Source of the DNA: Annona cherimola
Lineage: Eukaryota > Streptophyta > Magnoliopsida > Magnoliales > Annonaceae
Length of the DNA stretch: 64,000 bases
NCBI GenBank assembly: GCA_030490835.1
Contig: CM059971.1
Location: 127,008,564 to 127,072,563 of the forward strand
Direction of reading: 5' to 3'
Below are positions 35,579-45,620 of this stretch, piece by piece. A program made the position numbers and the translations under genes. Numbering within the stretch: position 1 is the first letter of the stretch; each line of letters begins with the position of its first letter. The notes beneath the pieces are model-generated. The model was not told the origin of the DNA. It saw only the letters and a program-made list of their open reading frames with translations, and did not search any database.

Positions 35579-36137
35579 TAGGGAGGGAATCAGGGCAGGT
35601 CAAGGTGTGCAAAACCCTGACCATACATTTTAAAAATCGCGTTTAACTTTTAATTTTATATTGAGTTAGGACAATGTCAGTTTGATTCTTATTTTTTTCA
35701 GTAAGTTTTGGAACAAACTTCAGGTCGGTATCAGGACAGTAGGTCGGGCAAAAAATACTGGTCAAATAGGATAGTTTTAAAAATTTATGAATGTATTAAG
35801 TATAAAAATGTGTAGATATTAAATTTAAATAGTGTATGTTACTATGTTTTAAACTATTAATAATTAGTCAAAGTAAAACATCATTATTTAAATAAAATAT
35901 GAATATGAGAATAATTCAATGAAATATATCTCACGTAGAATTTTATTTGCAACTTGAATAACTAAGGTAAGCGGGTCAACGAAGGTCAAAATCGTATAAG
36001 AAAGTTCAGGATTCGATCGGTCCGCCTTGACCCTTAATTTCAGGAAAATTTTAAATTCTTGACCCCCTTTGCCTTGGTATAAAATGGAGTCGGGTCAGGG
36101 CGGGTCACGGGTTGACCAGCCTATATTCCCACCCCTA
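35579..36137. mobile_element. hAT-like non-autonomous element, second family
   Basis: Left end TAGGGAGGGAATCAGGGCAG; complement of the right end TAGGGGTGGGAATATAGGCT. Subterminal GGTCAAGG/CGGGTCAGGGCGGGTC repeats lie near both ends. The flanks GTGTAAAT (35571-35578) and GTGTAAGT (36138-36145) form an 8-bp duplication with one mismatch. It has no transposase. Its interior differs from the TAGGGGTGTTAAC family, so I count it separately. Confidence 0.82.
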
Positions 36138-36145
36138 GTGTAAGT

Positions 36146-37000
36146 GATGAAATACCATTAGAATTATCATTCTAAATTAATAAATTTTTGCATTTTGATC
36201 CTTGTAACTATGCATATTTATTTGTAATCTACGAATTTTGTGTATTTGCTTACTTTGTAAATTTGCCTTCTTTGCAATTTAGATCTTATTGTTAAAACGC
36301 CTCTAAAATGACTGTTATTTGTAAATGAAAAGTCTAAAATAACTTTATGGCTCAGTTGAGTTGACTCATAAATGTGGATAGAGCAGTTTTATATGGCCTA
36401 GTTGATGAATATAAGTTGGTTTAAACCTTCTGACAATGCATGTTTGTTGTCGCCAAGTTGAATCAACTCATTTGATGAGTCAATTTCTTTAATGGTAATA
36501 TTGCCATTTTAAATTTGGACGATGTCTACTGATAAATTTTCTGTTCATTTGGTGATGTGCATTAATGCGGTAGTTTAAAGTGCAACAGAGGCAAGCTTAC
36601 GGTGTTTAAAAAGAAAATATACAAAATACAAAAATTAAAAAATAAATACGCATAACTAGAATGACCTAAATCCAAAATAACCAAAAGTAATACGCACGAG
36701 TCACGACGCATGTCGTGGTCAATACGGAGGGCGACGGAGTGCGTAGTTTTCACAAGTCGTAGTCCCCAAAAATGTTGCCGACGTTGTGTGGGCCACCATC
36801 GCATCTGGATCGTCGGTTTGACGAACCGATCATTTTGTCTTCTGCAGGTCATTTCCTATCAAATCACGCGTGATCTAACAACAGTGCCCCTCACGTGCGA
36901 ATCCCCCATGCGATGTCCGCCCAATCATCCTCCGTCCAAAAAGCTAGCTTGATGGCACGGGGAACGTATCTAGCCATCAAGGTGACGCGGCAAGTGTCTC
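36146..37000. other. Intergenic, no supported gene
   Basis: AT-rich to 36670, then a higher-GC stretch (36690-36990). Open frames of 80 (plus, 36710-36952) and 96 residues (minus, 36562-36852) overlap on opposite strands without recognisable motifs. Confidence 0.4.
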
Positions 37001-37261
37001 GGGATGTGTTTCGTAATAAGTGAAAGTTGTCAAATTAAAATTTTTCAATCTAAAACTTTTCACTCTCCACAATTATCATATTTTTTAATAATTTCTTCAC
37101 ATTTTTCTATACAACTACCCTACTTTTCAATCATTTCTACACAACTATCGACACAATTAACCTCTTTATCCTATTTAATCCTAATCATTATCCCTATCAT
37201 TTGACAATTTCTACTCTCTATAATTTTTCATCAAAATTTTTATAGATTCTCAAATACACCC
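37001..37261 (+). mobile_element. Tourist-like MITE, copy 10
   Basis: Left end GGGATGTGTTTCGTAATAAG and right end CAAATACACCCC followed by TAA. Interior blocks (AATCTAAAACTTTTCACTCT, ACAACTATCGACACAATTAA) match copy 9. Confidence 0.82.
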
Positions 37262-38554
37262 CTAATGCACGTTTTGTAACTATTGCACGAGCTCGATGGT
37301 AGCTGAATGTGTGCTGGGCCTGCAAAAGAAGTTGGCGCGCTTTTCGTGCCAGTGTACTCCTGATAGTACAATTGTCCCGTTCCACGTTTTTGGCGCATTG
37401 CCGTTGCACTGGGGTGAGATCCTATTCCACGATGTATGTTTCTAAAGTACACGTGCATCAATATTGGTTAGCCAAATGGGCAAATAATAGCAGTGCTGCT
37501 GTGCGTGTATCGTGGAATTTTTTAGGTCGTGCAACCGATTCCCTTTTGGGACAACCTTATATAATTTCTAGCCCACCTGATGATGGATGGTGCAGGATAA
37601 GTCACGTGATGGGCGATGTTGGACGACAAGGCTAACAATAATTGAGAGAGTCTCCACGACCGAGTGCGTGAACCCAGGGTGGGGGACCCTAGACGTGGTA
37701 ATTCACAGCTCCATCTGCTACCAGCCATCCACCAGCAGCTCTTGAAAGGCGAAAGCTTGAAATGGTACGATGCACACGTCCATTAGCCATTCGTCCGCGG
37801 TGGTCCATGGCCACGACACTGCAGCTGTGTAGTCACCTGGCGCGTTTCCGTAGCAGAAGCCTGGCACCGCTGCCAGCGTAACTCGCCCACTCCATCGAAA
37901 GAGCCAGATCCCCCGGAGAAATGGTCCAGTGCTCCGAAGGACATGATAACATTTTCCAACCAATGTTAAATCCGGATATTCGGATCTTCAGAAGACCATC
38001 TGAACCGTAAGATGTCAAATATATATATATATATTTATTTAATTTTGGATGGTAAACGGAGGTTTCTCTCTGGAGGTGTTGGCTGAGCCACGTTGCTGGA
38101 AAGCTTCGAAATGACTGAAGCAAAGCATAGTGGGCCACTTTGTGTTGCAGTGGGCCCCAACGACGCGAGTACGACTCAACGTTGGCCGCAGCTCCGGCTG
38201 ATGGCGGCACATTTCACATTTTCACTGCGTGGTTTGCACACGCGCTGGGGTCATTAATCATAACTACATGGCACCCTCATCAGATGCGCCCTCCGCGCGG
38301 GACCCAAGAGGTTTGGACAACGCCCCCACTTGGGCCGTTTGCATTCACCCACTTCAGCCCTTGTCCCATCTCCGACGTCATTCAAATTATTATTGAAATT
38401 GAACTTTTAGGCCCCCAATGAAAATATTAGAAAATTAAATATTTCTCCGAAATTTTATTTTTTTGAGAGTGAAAGGGTGTAGAATTTAAATTTAACGTCC
38501 TTAGGCTACCTTCGGAGTTGAGTAGAGTCACGGGCAACATCTCCTCTAATATAT
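37262..38554. other. GC-richer intergenic island, no supported gene
   Basis: 37262-38420 is markedly less AT-rich than its surroundings and looks single-copy. Overlapping open frames up to 125 residues occur on both strands (for example 37833-38210 minus, 37309-37635 plus), and none has a recognisable domain. It could be a decayed gene, a control region or a gene family I do not recognise. Confidence 0.35.
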
Positions 38555-38750
38555 TTTCTTTACATTTTTATACAAATTATCATATTTTTTAATTATTTCT
38601 ACAAAATTACTTTTACACTTAACATATCTATTTTAATTTTATTCACTTTAATCATCATTATTACTCATGTTGTATCATATTATTTCTTCCATTTAAAAAA
38701 CTTTTTATGTTAAAACATTTTTATCCGCAAATTTTATCATTTTCCATACA
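38555..38750 (+). mobile_element. Tourist-like MITE, copy 11 (decayed)
   Basis: Contains ACATTTTTATACAAATTATC, TTAACATATCTATTTTAATT and AATCATCATTATTACTCATG in the order of copy 1. Both tips are gone. Confidence 0.55.
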
Positions 38751-40063
38751 TGCCATCAAGATTGCATCTCCAATTATCAACACCATATTAATTCAAAATT
38801 TTTTTTTAAAAAAAAATTCTTTTTGCCCTTTTCGTTCCGCCTGCTGGCTTACGTGTCTGCAAGACGAGGCAAGGCTCCTACTTTAGTCGCCGTCGCCCCT
38901 CCCCCCATTGCTGTAACAAGCATCCAACTCCGTCGCCATGCTAAAGATCCAAAAGTGCTATGGAACATCCAAAGGGAATGGGCCCCACCTCATGATGGCT
39001 TACTCGAAATACGGCAGCTTTTTAGTACTCTGGATCGCTCTGACTGTTTGTGCTCACGCATCCACCACAAAACATCAAAAACTGACTGTTATTTTTTGTT
39101 CCTGTACTTGGGACAGAAATTGTATGAAATGGGTTAGGTATGAAATAAGATTTTTCGTTTAATACTGTTTTTCTTATTTTTAATATAATATTTTATTTTC
39201 AATATATAATAACCTTTTTTCCATTTTTATTACACCATAACTCTTCATCTAATCCATCTCATCCAATCATATCCTCTTAACACATGCATTTGGAAATATT
39301 TCTATGGTGCAGCAGATTCTGACATTGCTGCCCCGTTTTGCCACTTTGAACTAAATCAAGGTCAAATTCACTTTATGCATTTAGGATTATATTTTTTTTA
39401 CTGGCAAACTAATTTCATCCAAACCGAATACTTGTGTCGACCTAATTTGGTGAAAGTAAAAGAAAAATACAAAATCAGTGTAACAATAAATTGTTTGATT
39501 TATATATTTAATTTTGAACCTATTACTTCGATATCTGTTTCATGTAAACATTATTCCTATGTCTATAAATAAAACCAAGTAATTTTCATATTTTGAATAT
39601 GGTTATAAATGTTTTGAAGCAGGTATCTCACATTCAAACCTTTGATCTAGATGATTTTTGGTACTCTTACAAAACAAATAATTTTAAATAAAATAGGTGA
39701 ATTAAATTAAAATTTTACTCAATAAAGTAGGACAACGTATGACAGCAGCACCGTCAAAGGTAGCAATAAACCACAGAAGTACATTCCGTTATTATATACA
39801 GTTTTTGAATCGTGCGGATTTGAAAAGTAATATATGCATCTTTCGATTCTTTCCCAGAAGTAAAATTAATAATTTTCCTGCATACGAAGTTTACACTCCT
39901 AACGATTCGGCCAACCGAACGCAGCTACGTACGCAGGGCCCAAGAATGCCTTGGTATCATTTTTAACTATTGGTGATGGTGGCAGTGGTGGTGCTGTTGT
40001 GGTTATTTTTAAATATGAAAAACTTATACCCATATGCAATTATATATATATATATATATATAT
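38751..40063. other. Intergenic; one decayed MITE
   Basis: No gene supported; the 104-residue frame at 38823-39137 has no recognisable motif. About 39300-39570 contains AACTAATTTCATCCAAACCG and TAAAAGAAAAATACAAAATC, a very decayed member of the TA-flanked MITE family. A short GGTGGCAGTGGTGGTGCTG run occurs at about 39975. Confidence 0.4.
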
Positions 40064-40407
40064 GGGAAATGATCCAGTGCATGCGACTGCACCGTGCAGT
40101 CCATGCGCTGTGGGCCCCACCTGATCATTTCCCATAAATCCACCCCACCCATTGTATTTAGAATTGTTCACTTTATTACCATACCAATTTTCATTCAAAT
40201 CCAACATGTGTGTAGTCTCTATCTTAAAATGGTACAAAATCAACGTAATAAAATAGTTTAATGTAAATATCAAGTTTAAAGTGGTTTTTTCAACATCTAA
40301 ACCGTCTAAAGTATGATTTATATATGGATAAATGAGTGTATAAAATTTTATTACAATCTAATATGTGTGGGGTCCATTTTACAGCGGACTGCACAGGATC
40401 GGTTCCC
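40064..40407 (+). mobile_element. TA-flanked 345-bp MITE, reference copy
   Basis: Ends GGGAAATGATCCAGTGCATG and, as complement, GGGAACCGATCCTGTGCAGT, set in (TA)n on both sides. Interior: GTATTTAGAATTGTTCACTT, AATTTTCATTCAAATCCAAC, TTAAAATGGTACAAAATCAA, TTTTCAACATCTAAACCGTC. About ten relatives occur in this window. The target duplication cannot be read because the flanks are TA repeats: TA (Tc1/mariner type) or ATATATATA (9 bp, Mutator type) both fit. Its 30-base end resembles that of the 1.33-kb foldback at 49965. Confidence 0.8.
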
Positions 40408-42071
40408 TATATATATATATAAGGAATTTTTTTTTAGAATTTCAAATATCATTGTGCGTTTTCTTTATATATTTTACATATGAGAATATCATTGAGAGTT
40501 ATCTTTCCTAAAAAAATAAATTTACGTTTTTATTTTTCCTTACACTTTTTAAAAATTAATTTTACATTTAAACTACCTAACTATCTTATTTTTTCATTTT
40601 TACCATATATTTCAATCGTACTCAATTACCTTATTTTTTCATGTTTTGCCCCACCCAAATTACCAAAGTATGCCTAACCGTATTCCAAGTCTGATGATTA
40701 CACTAGTTGTGCGTCGAACAACCATTAAGAAATATGATTTTAGTTAATTACTTCTGCTAAATTTTTTTTTTTATCATTTATTATCAAGATAAGAATTTTT
40801 TGTGAAGATTACTTGGGGATTAGGCAAATGGGTTTGAGAAGAGATGGGAAACAAGTCTAGGTTTTAGCAGGAATAATTTGGTAAAGATATATTTTTTAAC
40901 TTCTATTTTACGCACGAATATTTTGAAAATAAGATAAAATATGTGATTATTTTATATTTAATTTGCTGTCTTTTGTATAGAACTATAGATACGAATAAAT
41001 TTATGTTAATATTTGAGAACTATTATTATTACTACTAGTAATATTATTCTAGAAACTCCCATGCACGTCCAGGTCGCAACGAAAAGCAGTGAAAGAAAAT
41101 GCCACTAGGTTCCAGCTGGTTTATGTCGACGGCTGCTGACCCAGCGACCCTCCATCGCCTTCACAAACTGTTCCTGCTACCTTCAGAAGAAACCTGGAGC
41201 CACTCAAATACGTGGGTTGACAAATGACAACACCAACTTCCCACTTCCCAGTCCAGCCTTCTATTCCTACGTAACGCTACCCCCATATATAATATCAGAA
41301 ATGCAATGTTCGGCCCTCTGTAGTGTAAAAATGCCTCGCTAAAATTAGGCTTTAATTAAAGGGAGAGATGTAACGTAAACCTGTTTTGCGCACATATTTC
41401 CATCTTATAAATCATCAACCCCTCCACCTCGACCCGAAAGTCAAATATACGACGTAGGAGAAAGTTTACAGCTTTTCTGTTCATATCTGCTAATCTCTCT
41501 CTCTCTCTTTCTCTCTCCGAGAGAGATGTAACATATATGAAGAGTACTGACTACTTACGTAAGCATATTCAATCACACTGATTCTAATGTTACAGAGAAA
41601 GTCTACAGCTTATCTGTTCATACTGAACACTTATAGTAAGCAGATTCAATTATAGAAACATAGAAAGTTTACAGCTATCTGTTCATATCAGTTTTTTTTT
41701 TAATAAAGGTTAAGCAAATGTTCAGCTATTGCGACAGTTTTTATAGGTACATATTCAGTTACAGAGGCAGTTGTCAGTATGTGTTATATTTTTAGTGACT
41801 GATTTAAAAAAACTGCCACTGGAAACATTTTGTAGTAATGATGTTTTGACTGTTACCAGGAAAACGGATATATGATATTTTTGCGATAGTGTGCATCATC
41901 ATCAAAGGAATAATTATGGCATGAGGAAATTGACGGTCAAAAAAACCATCATAGTTCCGCAGCAAGTGATAAACATGATGGACCTAGCTATTCTTTAAAG
42001 TCTGCCTTTCAAATCACGCGTGGGCTAATTGCCTATAACTGCAAAACATTTTTCCTATTATTATCGTTGTT

Positions 42072-42073
<2 letters not shown>
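40408..42073. other. Intergenic; imperfect triplicate and CT tract at 41460-41695
   Basis: A higher-GC stretch at 41040-41470 resembles upstream gene DNA (CCCCCATATATAATATC at about 41281 is TATA-like), but no coding exon follows. From 41460, a sequence of the form GAAAGTTTACAGCT then ATCTGTTCATA occurs three times (about 41461, 41598 and 41666), with a (CT)n tract at 41495-41517. A non-coding transcript is possible but unproven. Confidence 0.4.

Positions 42074-42121
<48 letters not shown>
42074..42121. repeat. (TA)24 microsatellite
   Basis: Uninterrupted TA run of about 48 bases. Confidence 0.95.
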
Positions 42122-42127
<6 letters not shown>

Positions 42128-42399
42128 GCTTCTATGAAATGCTTCTTCTATATAACTTATTCCATTTCAAATATTTCAATTGTTGATAAAAAAAAATTTA
42201 CTCAATCTATTGTATTTAACATTATTTATAGTATTTTAAAAATTTATTTGATTGTCTAGTATTATTGTGGATGGGTTCTATATATAGGTTTTGGAAGGGG
42301 CTTGGTGCTGGTTTAGATATATATGTGAGTGAAAGTTGCTTTTGGTGTTTAAAAACAACACATGGCACCCAATAGTTATCATTTATTTTTCCAAATGAA

Positions 42400-42486
42400 G
42401 GCAAAGTTAAAAATCTAGATTGGTGGGCATAAAGCTATGGATAGGCATAGGCAAAGTTAAAGCTAGATTGGTGGGCATAAAGCCAA
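42400..42486. repeat. Direct repeat, two copies at 50-bp spacing
   Basis: GGCAAAGTTAAA..CTAGATTGGTGGGCATAAAGC occurs at 42400 and again at 42450 with small differences, just upstream of the RNase H-like relic. Confidence 0.8.
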
Positions 42487-42715
42487 AGACAACATGGGCT
42501 CCACAGCATAATTTGGCATTTAGACCGATGCGATATTTCTTTCAAAGAAAGGAAGACATAAGTAGTTGCATCACCCATCCTTTCTTTAGCATCAAACATG
42601 TCTCTAGAGTTTTATGCAAGCTTCATTTGGGGAAACATCCATATGCATACATACACATATATCCAGGGTCTTATTCTTCTTCTTTTTTTTTAAAAAAAAA
42701 AAAAAAAAAATCCAA

Positions 42716-43175
42716 AGGAGGGCTAGGTAAAAATGAATGTAGATGTTGGCTTGTGTTAAAAAACAAAGAGAGTTGGTTATGGGGTGGTGATGCATAATGG
42801 AGAGGCCTTATTCCTAGCAGCAATGTGCTGGATAGAGGAAAGTGGGGCAAATCCCGTAAAAATGAAGCTTAAAGCTGTATTGCTTAGAATGAGATGGTTG
42901 GCTAAATCTAGATTAGAAAGGCAGAAATTGAAAGTGACTAATTAACAGTCATAGCGTGGCTAAGAGGAAATGAAAACTTTGGATCTGAACTGGGTTACTG
43001 GGTTGAGGAGATAACGGAATTGAAGGAATCTTTTGAAGTTTTTTGTTTCCTTCATGTCTTCAGATCGGGCAACCAACGCGCACACATATTGGCAAAACAT
43101 GCAGCGTCGGGTGGAATTGATTCATCGTAGTGGGGAGAATGCCCACATTATTTGCAGGAAAAGCTAAGTATAGAC
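42716..43175 (+). pseudogene. Degenerate RNase H-like domain relic
   Basis: Conceptual translation with frame changes gives GVVMHNGEALFLAAMCWIEE at about 42783. Further on, LTVIAWLRGNENFGSELGYW and RSGNQRAHILAKHAASGG lie at about 42947-43125. The last block is the conserved end of the plant RNase H-like domain of non-LTR retrotransposons and related host proteins (form: xGNxxAHxLAKxA). Stops (for example around 42840 and 42941) and at least one frame shift break it, and the catalytic acidic residues of the N-terminal part are not recognisable. No reverse transcriptase is found nearby. It is probably a relic of a LINE-like element, or less likely of a host RNase H-like gene. Confidence 0.7.
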
Positions 43176-43249
43176 TCTTTGAATCCGGCTATTTATTGTG
43201 GAAGGTGCCCATGACATCCATTCACGTTATTTTTTGTTATGCAGCCTAA

Positions 43250-43520
43250 AGTAATGTACAAAAGCTCGTAAAAAACTAGTATTTTTAATATTTAAACTAT
43301 CTAAAATATTATTATTATTATTATGTAGATAAATGATATAAAGTATTATCATATTTTAATACATATATGAATTGATTTAAGTATTTTTTCTAATTTATAC
43401 ATGAATATTTATTTTAACACAGATGCGAAATCTTACCCATATTTGATTTTGATTAAATTTAGTCTTCTAGCATAAACAAATGATGGAAAATTGAAATGGA
43501 GGGGGTTACAAGGAACCGCA
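43250..43520 (+). repeat. Decayed MITE-like repeat (relative of 8401-8900)
   Basis: Contains TTTAATATTTAAACTATCTA, ATAAAGTATTATCATATTTT and a right end GGAGGGGGTTACAAGGAACC, corresponding to the right part of the 8401-8900 repeat. Confidence 0.5.
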
Positions 43521-43937
43521 AATGGACCCAAAACATTAACATACGAATTATTCCTCACAATCAAATTAATTTACTACCCTTTGTTTGTTTGCTGCTACTG
43601 CACAAAGCATGCATGATGCCTTTGGCATGTATATGAAAAAATATTCAATATGTCGTAAATGCATTTCAAGAAAAAGTAAAATATTTTTTTTTATGTGATT
43701 ACTGATTAATGATGTTACAGGGAAAAGATTTGTGTAGAGAAGCTGCAGTTGAAAGTGGCATCTTTCGCCGCTAGGAAACAAAAATGAATGCTGGGCGATT
43801 TACTAGTGGTTTGACGGGGGCTCGCAGTCGGAGATGCGTTTACACTAATCTCAGTCTTGGGCGAACATTGCAGCATGAAAGCTGTTGGCTCTGCCTCCAA
43901 AATATCTATTGCATTCGTATCTGCACGAAAAAGTAAC
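43521..43937. other. Intergenic, no supported gene
   Basis: Two overlapping minus-strand frames (71 and 61 residues) have no recognisable motif. Confidence 0.4.
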
Positions 43938-44163
43938 GTAGTGATAAAATTTTTAAGAGAAAAAGTTTTTGAAATAAAATAAAATGATATAATATGATAG
44001 AGATAATAATTGAAAAATATGAAACTTGTATGAAAAATTGTGAAGAAAGGATTAAAAACTAGAGTAATTATATAGAAAAGTATAATGAAGTGGTTGAAAA
44101 GTAGAATAATTACAGATAAAGTAACGTTTTAGGTTAAAAAGTTGTGGTATAAACAAACACACC
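43938..44163 (-). mobile_element. Tourist-like MITE, copy 12 (reverse)
   Basis: The right end AAACAAACACACC is intact. Interior AAAATGATATAATATGATAG and AAAAGTAGAATAATTACAG are the complement of the family interior; the left end is eroded. Confidence 0.65.
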
Positions 44164-44425
44164 TTTGCTAGCTTTTCTATTATTGATATATAAGGATTAA
44201 TTATAAATACTACCACAACTTATATCCATAATAATACAGATATAACCATATATTTATAAAAATGTCTTAGAAATGACCATTTATATTCATATTAATTTAC
44301 AGATATGACATTATATTTATAAAAGATATCATATATTAATTTCTCATAAAAATAATTTATCCTTCCCATTCAATCAGAAAATGGACTCAGTGAGATGACA
44401 CAAAACGATAAGATAAAGAGAAATA

Positions 44426-44766
44426 ATCCTGTTAGCTCAGGCTAAATAATGATTTATTTAACTCATATCAAAAAAATCATTTACAAAATTTTTTGACTTT
44501 TTCTTTTAAACTTTTTAATATAGATATATTTAACATATAAATTAAGTTTTACCGTTTTTGGACATATGTATGTATTTTAAAAAATTTTAATACAGAAGTA
44601 TTTTAGCCTTTTTCAACTATTGAAAATGGCTAAAATACTATTGTATTTAAAAATCTTAAAAAATATACACGCATATGAAAAATGGTAAATTTTAGTTTAT
44701 ATAATTACACTTAGATAAACAAGTATATGAAAAAAAGAAAAAAATTTAGCCCGGGCTAATAGGATC
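44426..44766. mobile_element. Foldback element with the shared core
   Basis: Left AATCCTGTTAGCTCAGGCTA; complement of right GATCCTATTAGCCCGGGCTA. Centre: TTTTACCGTTTTTGGACATA against GAAAAATGGTAAATTTTAGT, plus TATTGAAAATGGCTAAAATA. The target duplication is not clear because another MITE begins 12 bases beyond the right end. Confidence 0.75.
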
Positions 44767-44778
44767 ATATCTCTAAAG

Positions 44779-45052
44779 GCATGTTTGTTTTTAACAAAAT
44801 TTTGTTAATCTAAAACTTTTCACTCTTTATAACTGTCATATTTTAAAATTATTTTTTTACATCTTCTTATACAGCTATCTTAATTTTTAATCATTTCTAC
44901 ACAACTATTCATATAACTAAACCTATCTATTGTAACTTTATTCTTTTTACATCTAATCTTTACCCCTATCATATTACGTCATTTTCTATTAATTTAACAA
45001 CTTAAATATTAAAAAAAATTTATGCAAAAGTTTTATCACTTTCCAAAAATCC
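44779..45052 (+). mobile_element. Tourist-like MITE, copy 13
   Basis: Left GGCATGTTTGTTTTTAAC, then AATCTAAAACTTTTCACTCT; interior ACAACTATTCATATAACTAA. The right end is diverged (AAGTTTTATCACTTTCC). Confidence 0.7.
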
Positions 45053-45217
45053 TTTAAAATAAAAGAGAACTTAACCATTTCTATGTGCACACGCTGCCCC
45101 TTTAAAAAAATAGCAAGGAAAAATTGTCTTCTGACATTAATTTTCCATATTATATAATAGAATTTAATGATATTGGCATATTTGAAATTAAGGATAGAAT
45201 ATATTATTCTTATAAAT

Positions 45218-45549
45218 GAGCACCGATCTTTTCAGACCAGTTAAAAAATTTATTTTTTTTTATTTTTTTTTTGAAAATAATTTTATAAACTTGTTAATCT
45301 AGTTATATTTAATTTATAAACCAAGTTTTATCATTTTTGGATATATCTATATATTTATTTTGGATTTTTAAATACCCCTGTATTTAAAAATCCAAAATAA
45401 ATATATAGATATATCCAAAAATGATAAAACTTAGTTTATAAATTAAATATAACTAGATTAACAAGTTTATAAAATTATTTTTCAAAAAAAAAATAAAAAA
45501 AATAAATTTTTTGACCGGTCGGAAATCCGGTCTGAAAAGATCATTCGTC
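45218..45549. mobile_element. Foldback Mutator-like MITE, perfect 9-bp target duplication
   Basis: Left GAGCACCGATCTTTTCAGAC; complement of right GACGAATGATCTTTTCAGAC. CTTATAAAT lies directly outside both ends (45209-45217 and 45550-45558). The long arms are nearly perfect around TATATCTATATATTTATTTT, and the core CAAAAATGATAAAACTTAG is the shared one. Confidence 0.88.
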
Positions 45550-45620
45550 CTTATAAATATGCGGCCATATCTATAAATATCATTATAAGTTATGGCCATA
45601 TTTGGAATTAAGTTTCTGGA

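Larger units (their letters stand above)
44190..45620. repeat. Outer foldback interrupted by three later insertions
   Basis: The left arm (about 44190-44350) contains ACCACAACTTATATCCATAA and ATAACCATATATTTATAA. The complement of the right arm (45125-45217 plus 45559-45620) contains CCAAATATGGCCATAACTTA and ATTTATAGATATGGCC. Between and within them lie the foldback at 44426-44766, the Tourist copy at 44779-45052 and the foldback at 45218-45549. The last has a 9-bp duplication showing that it interrupted this DNA. Confidence 0.5.
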
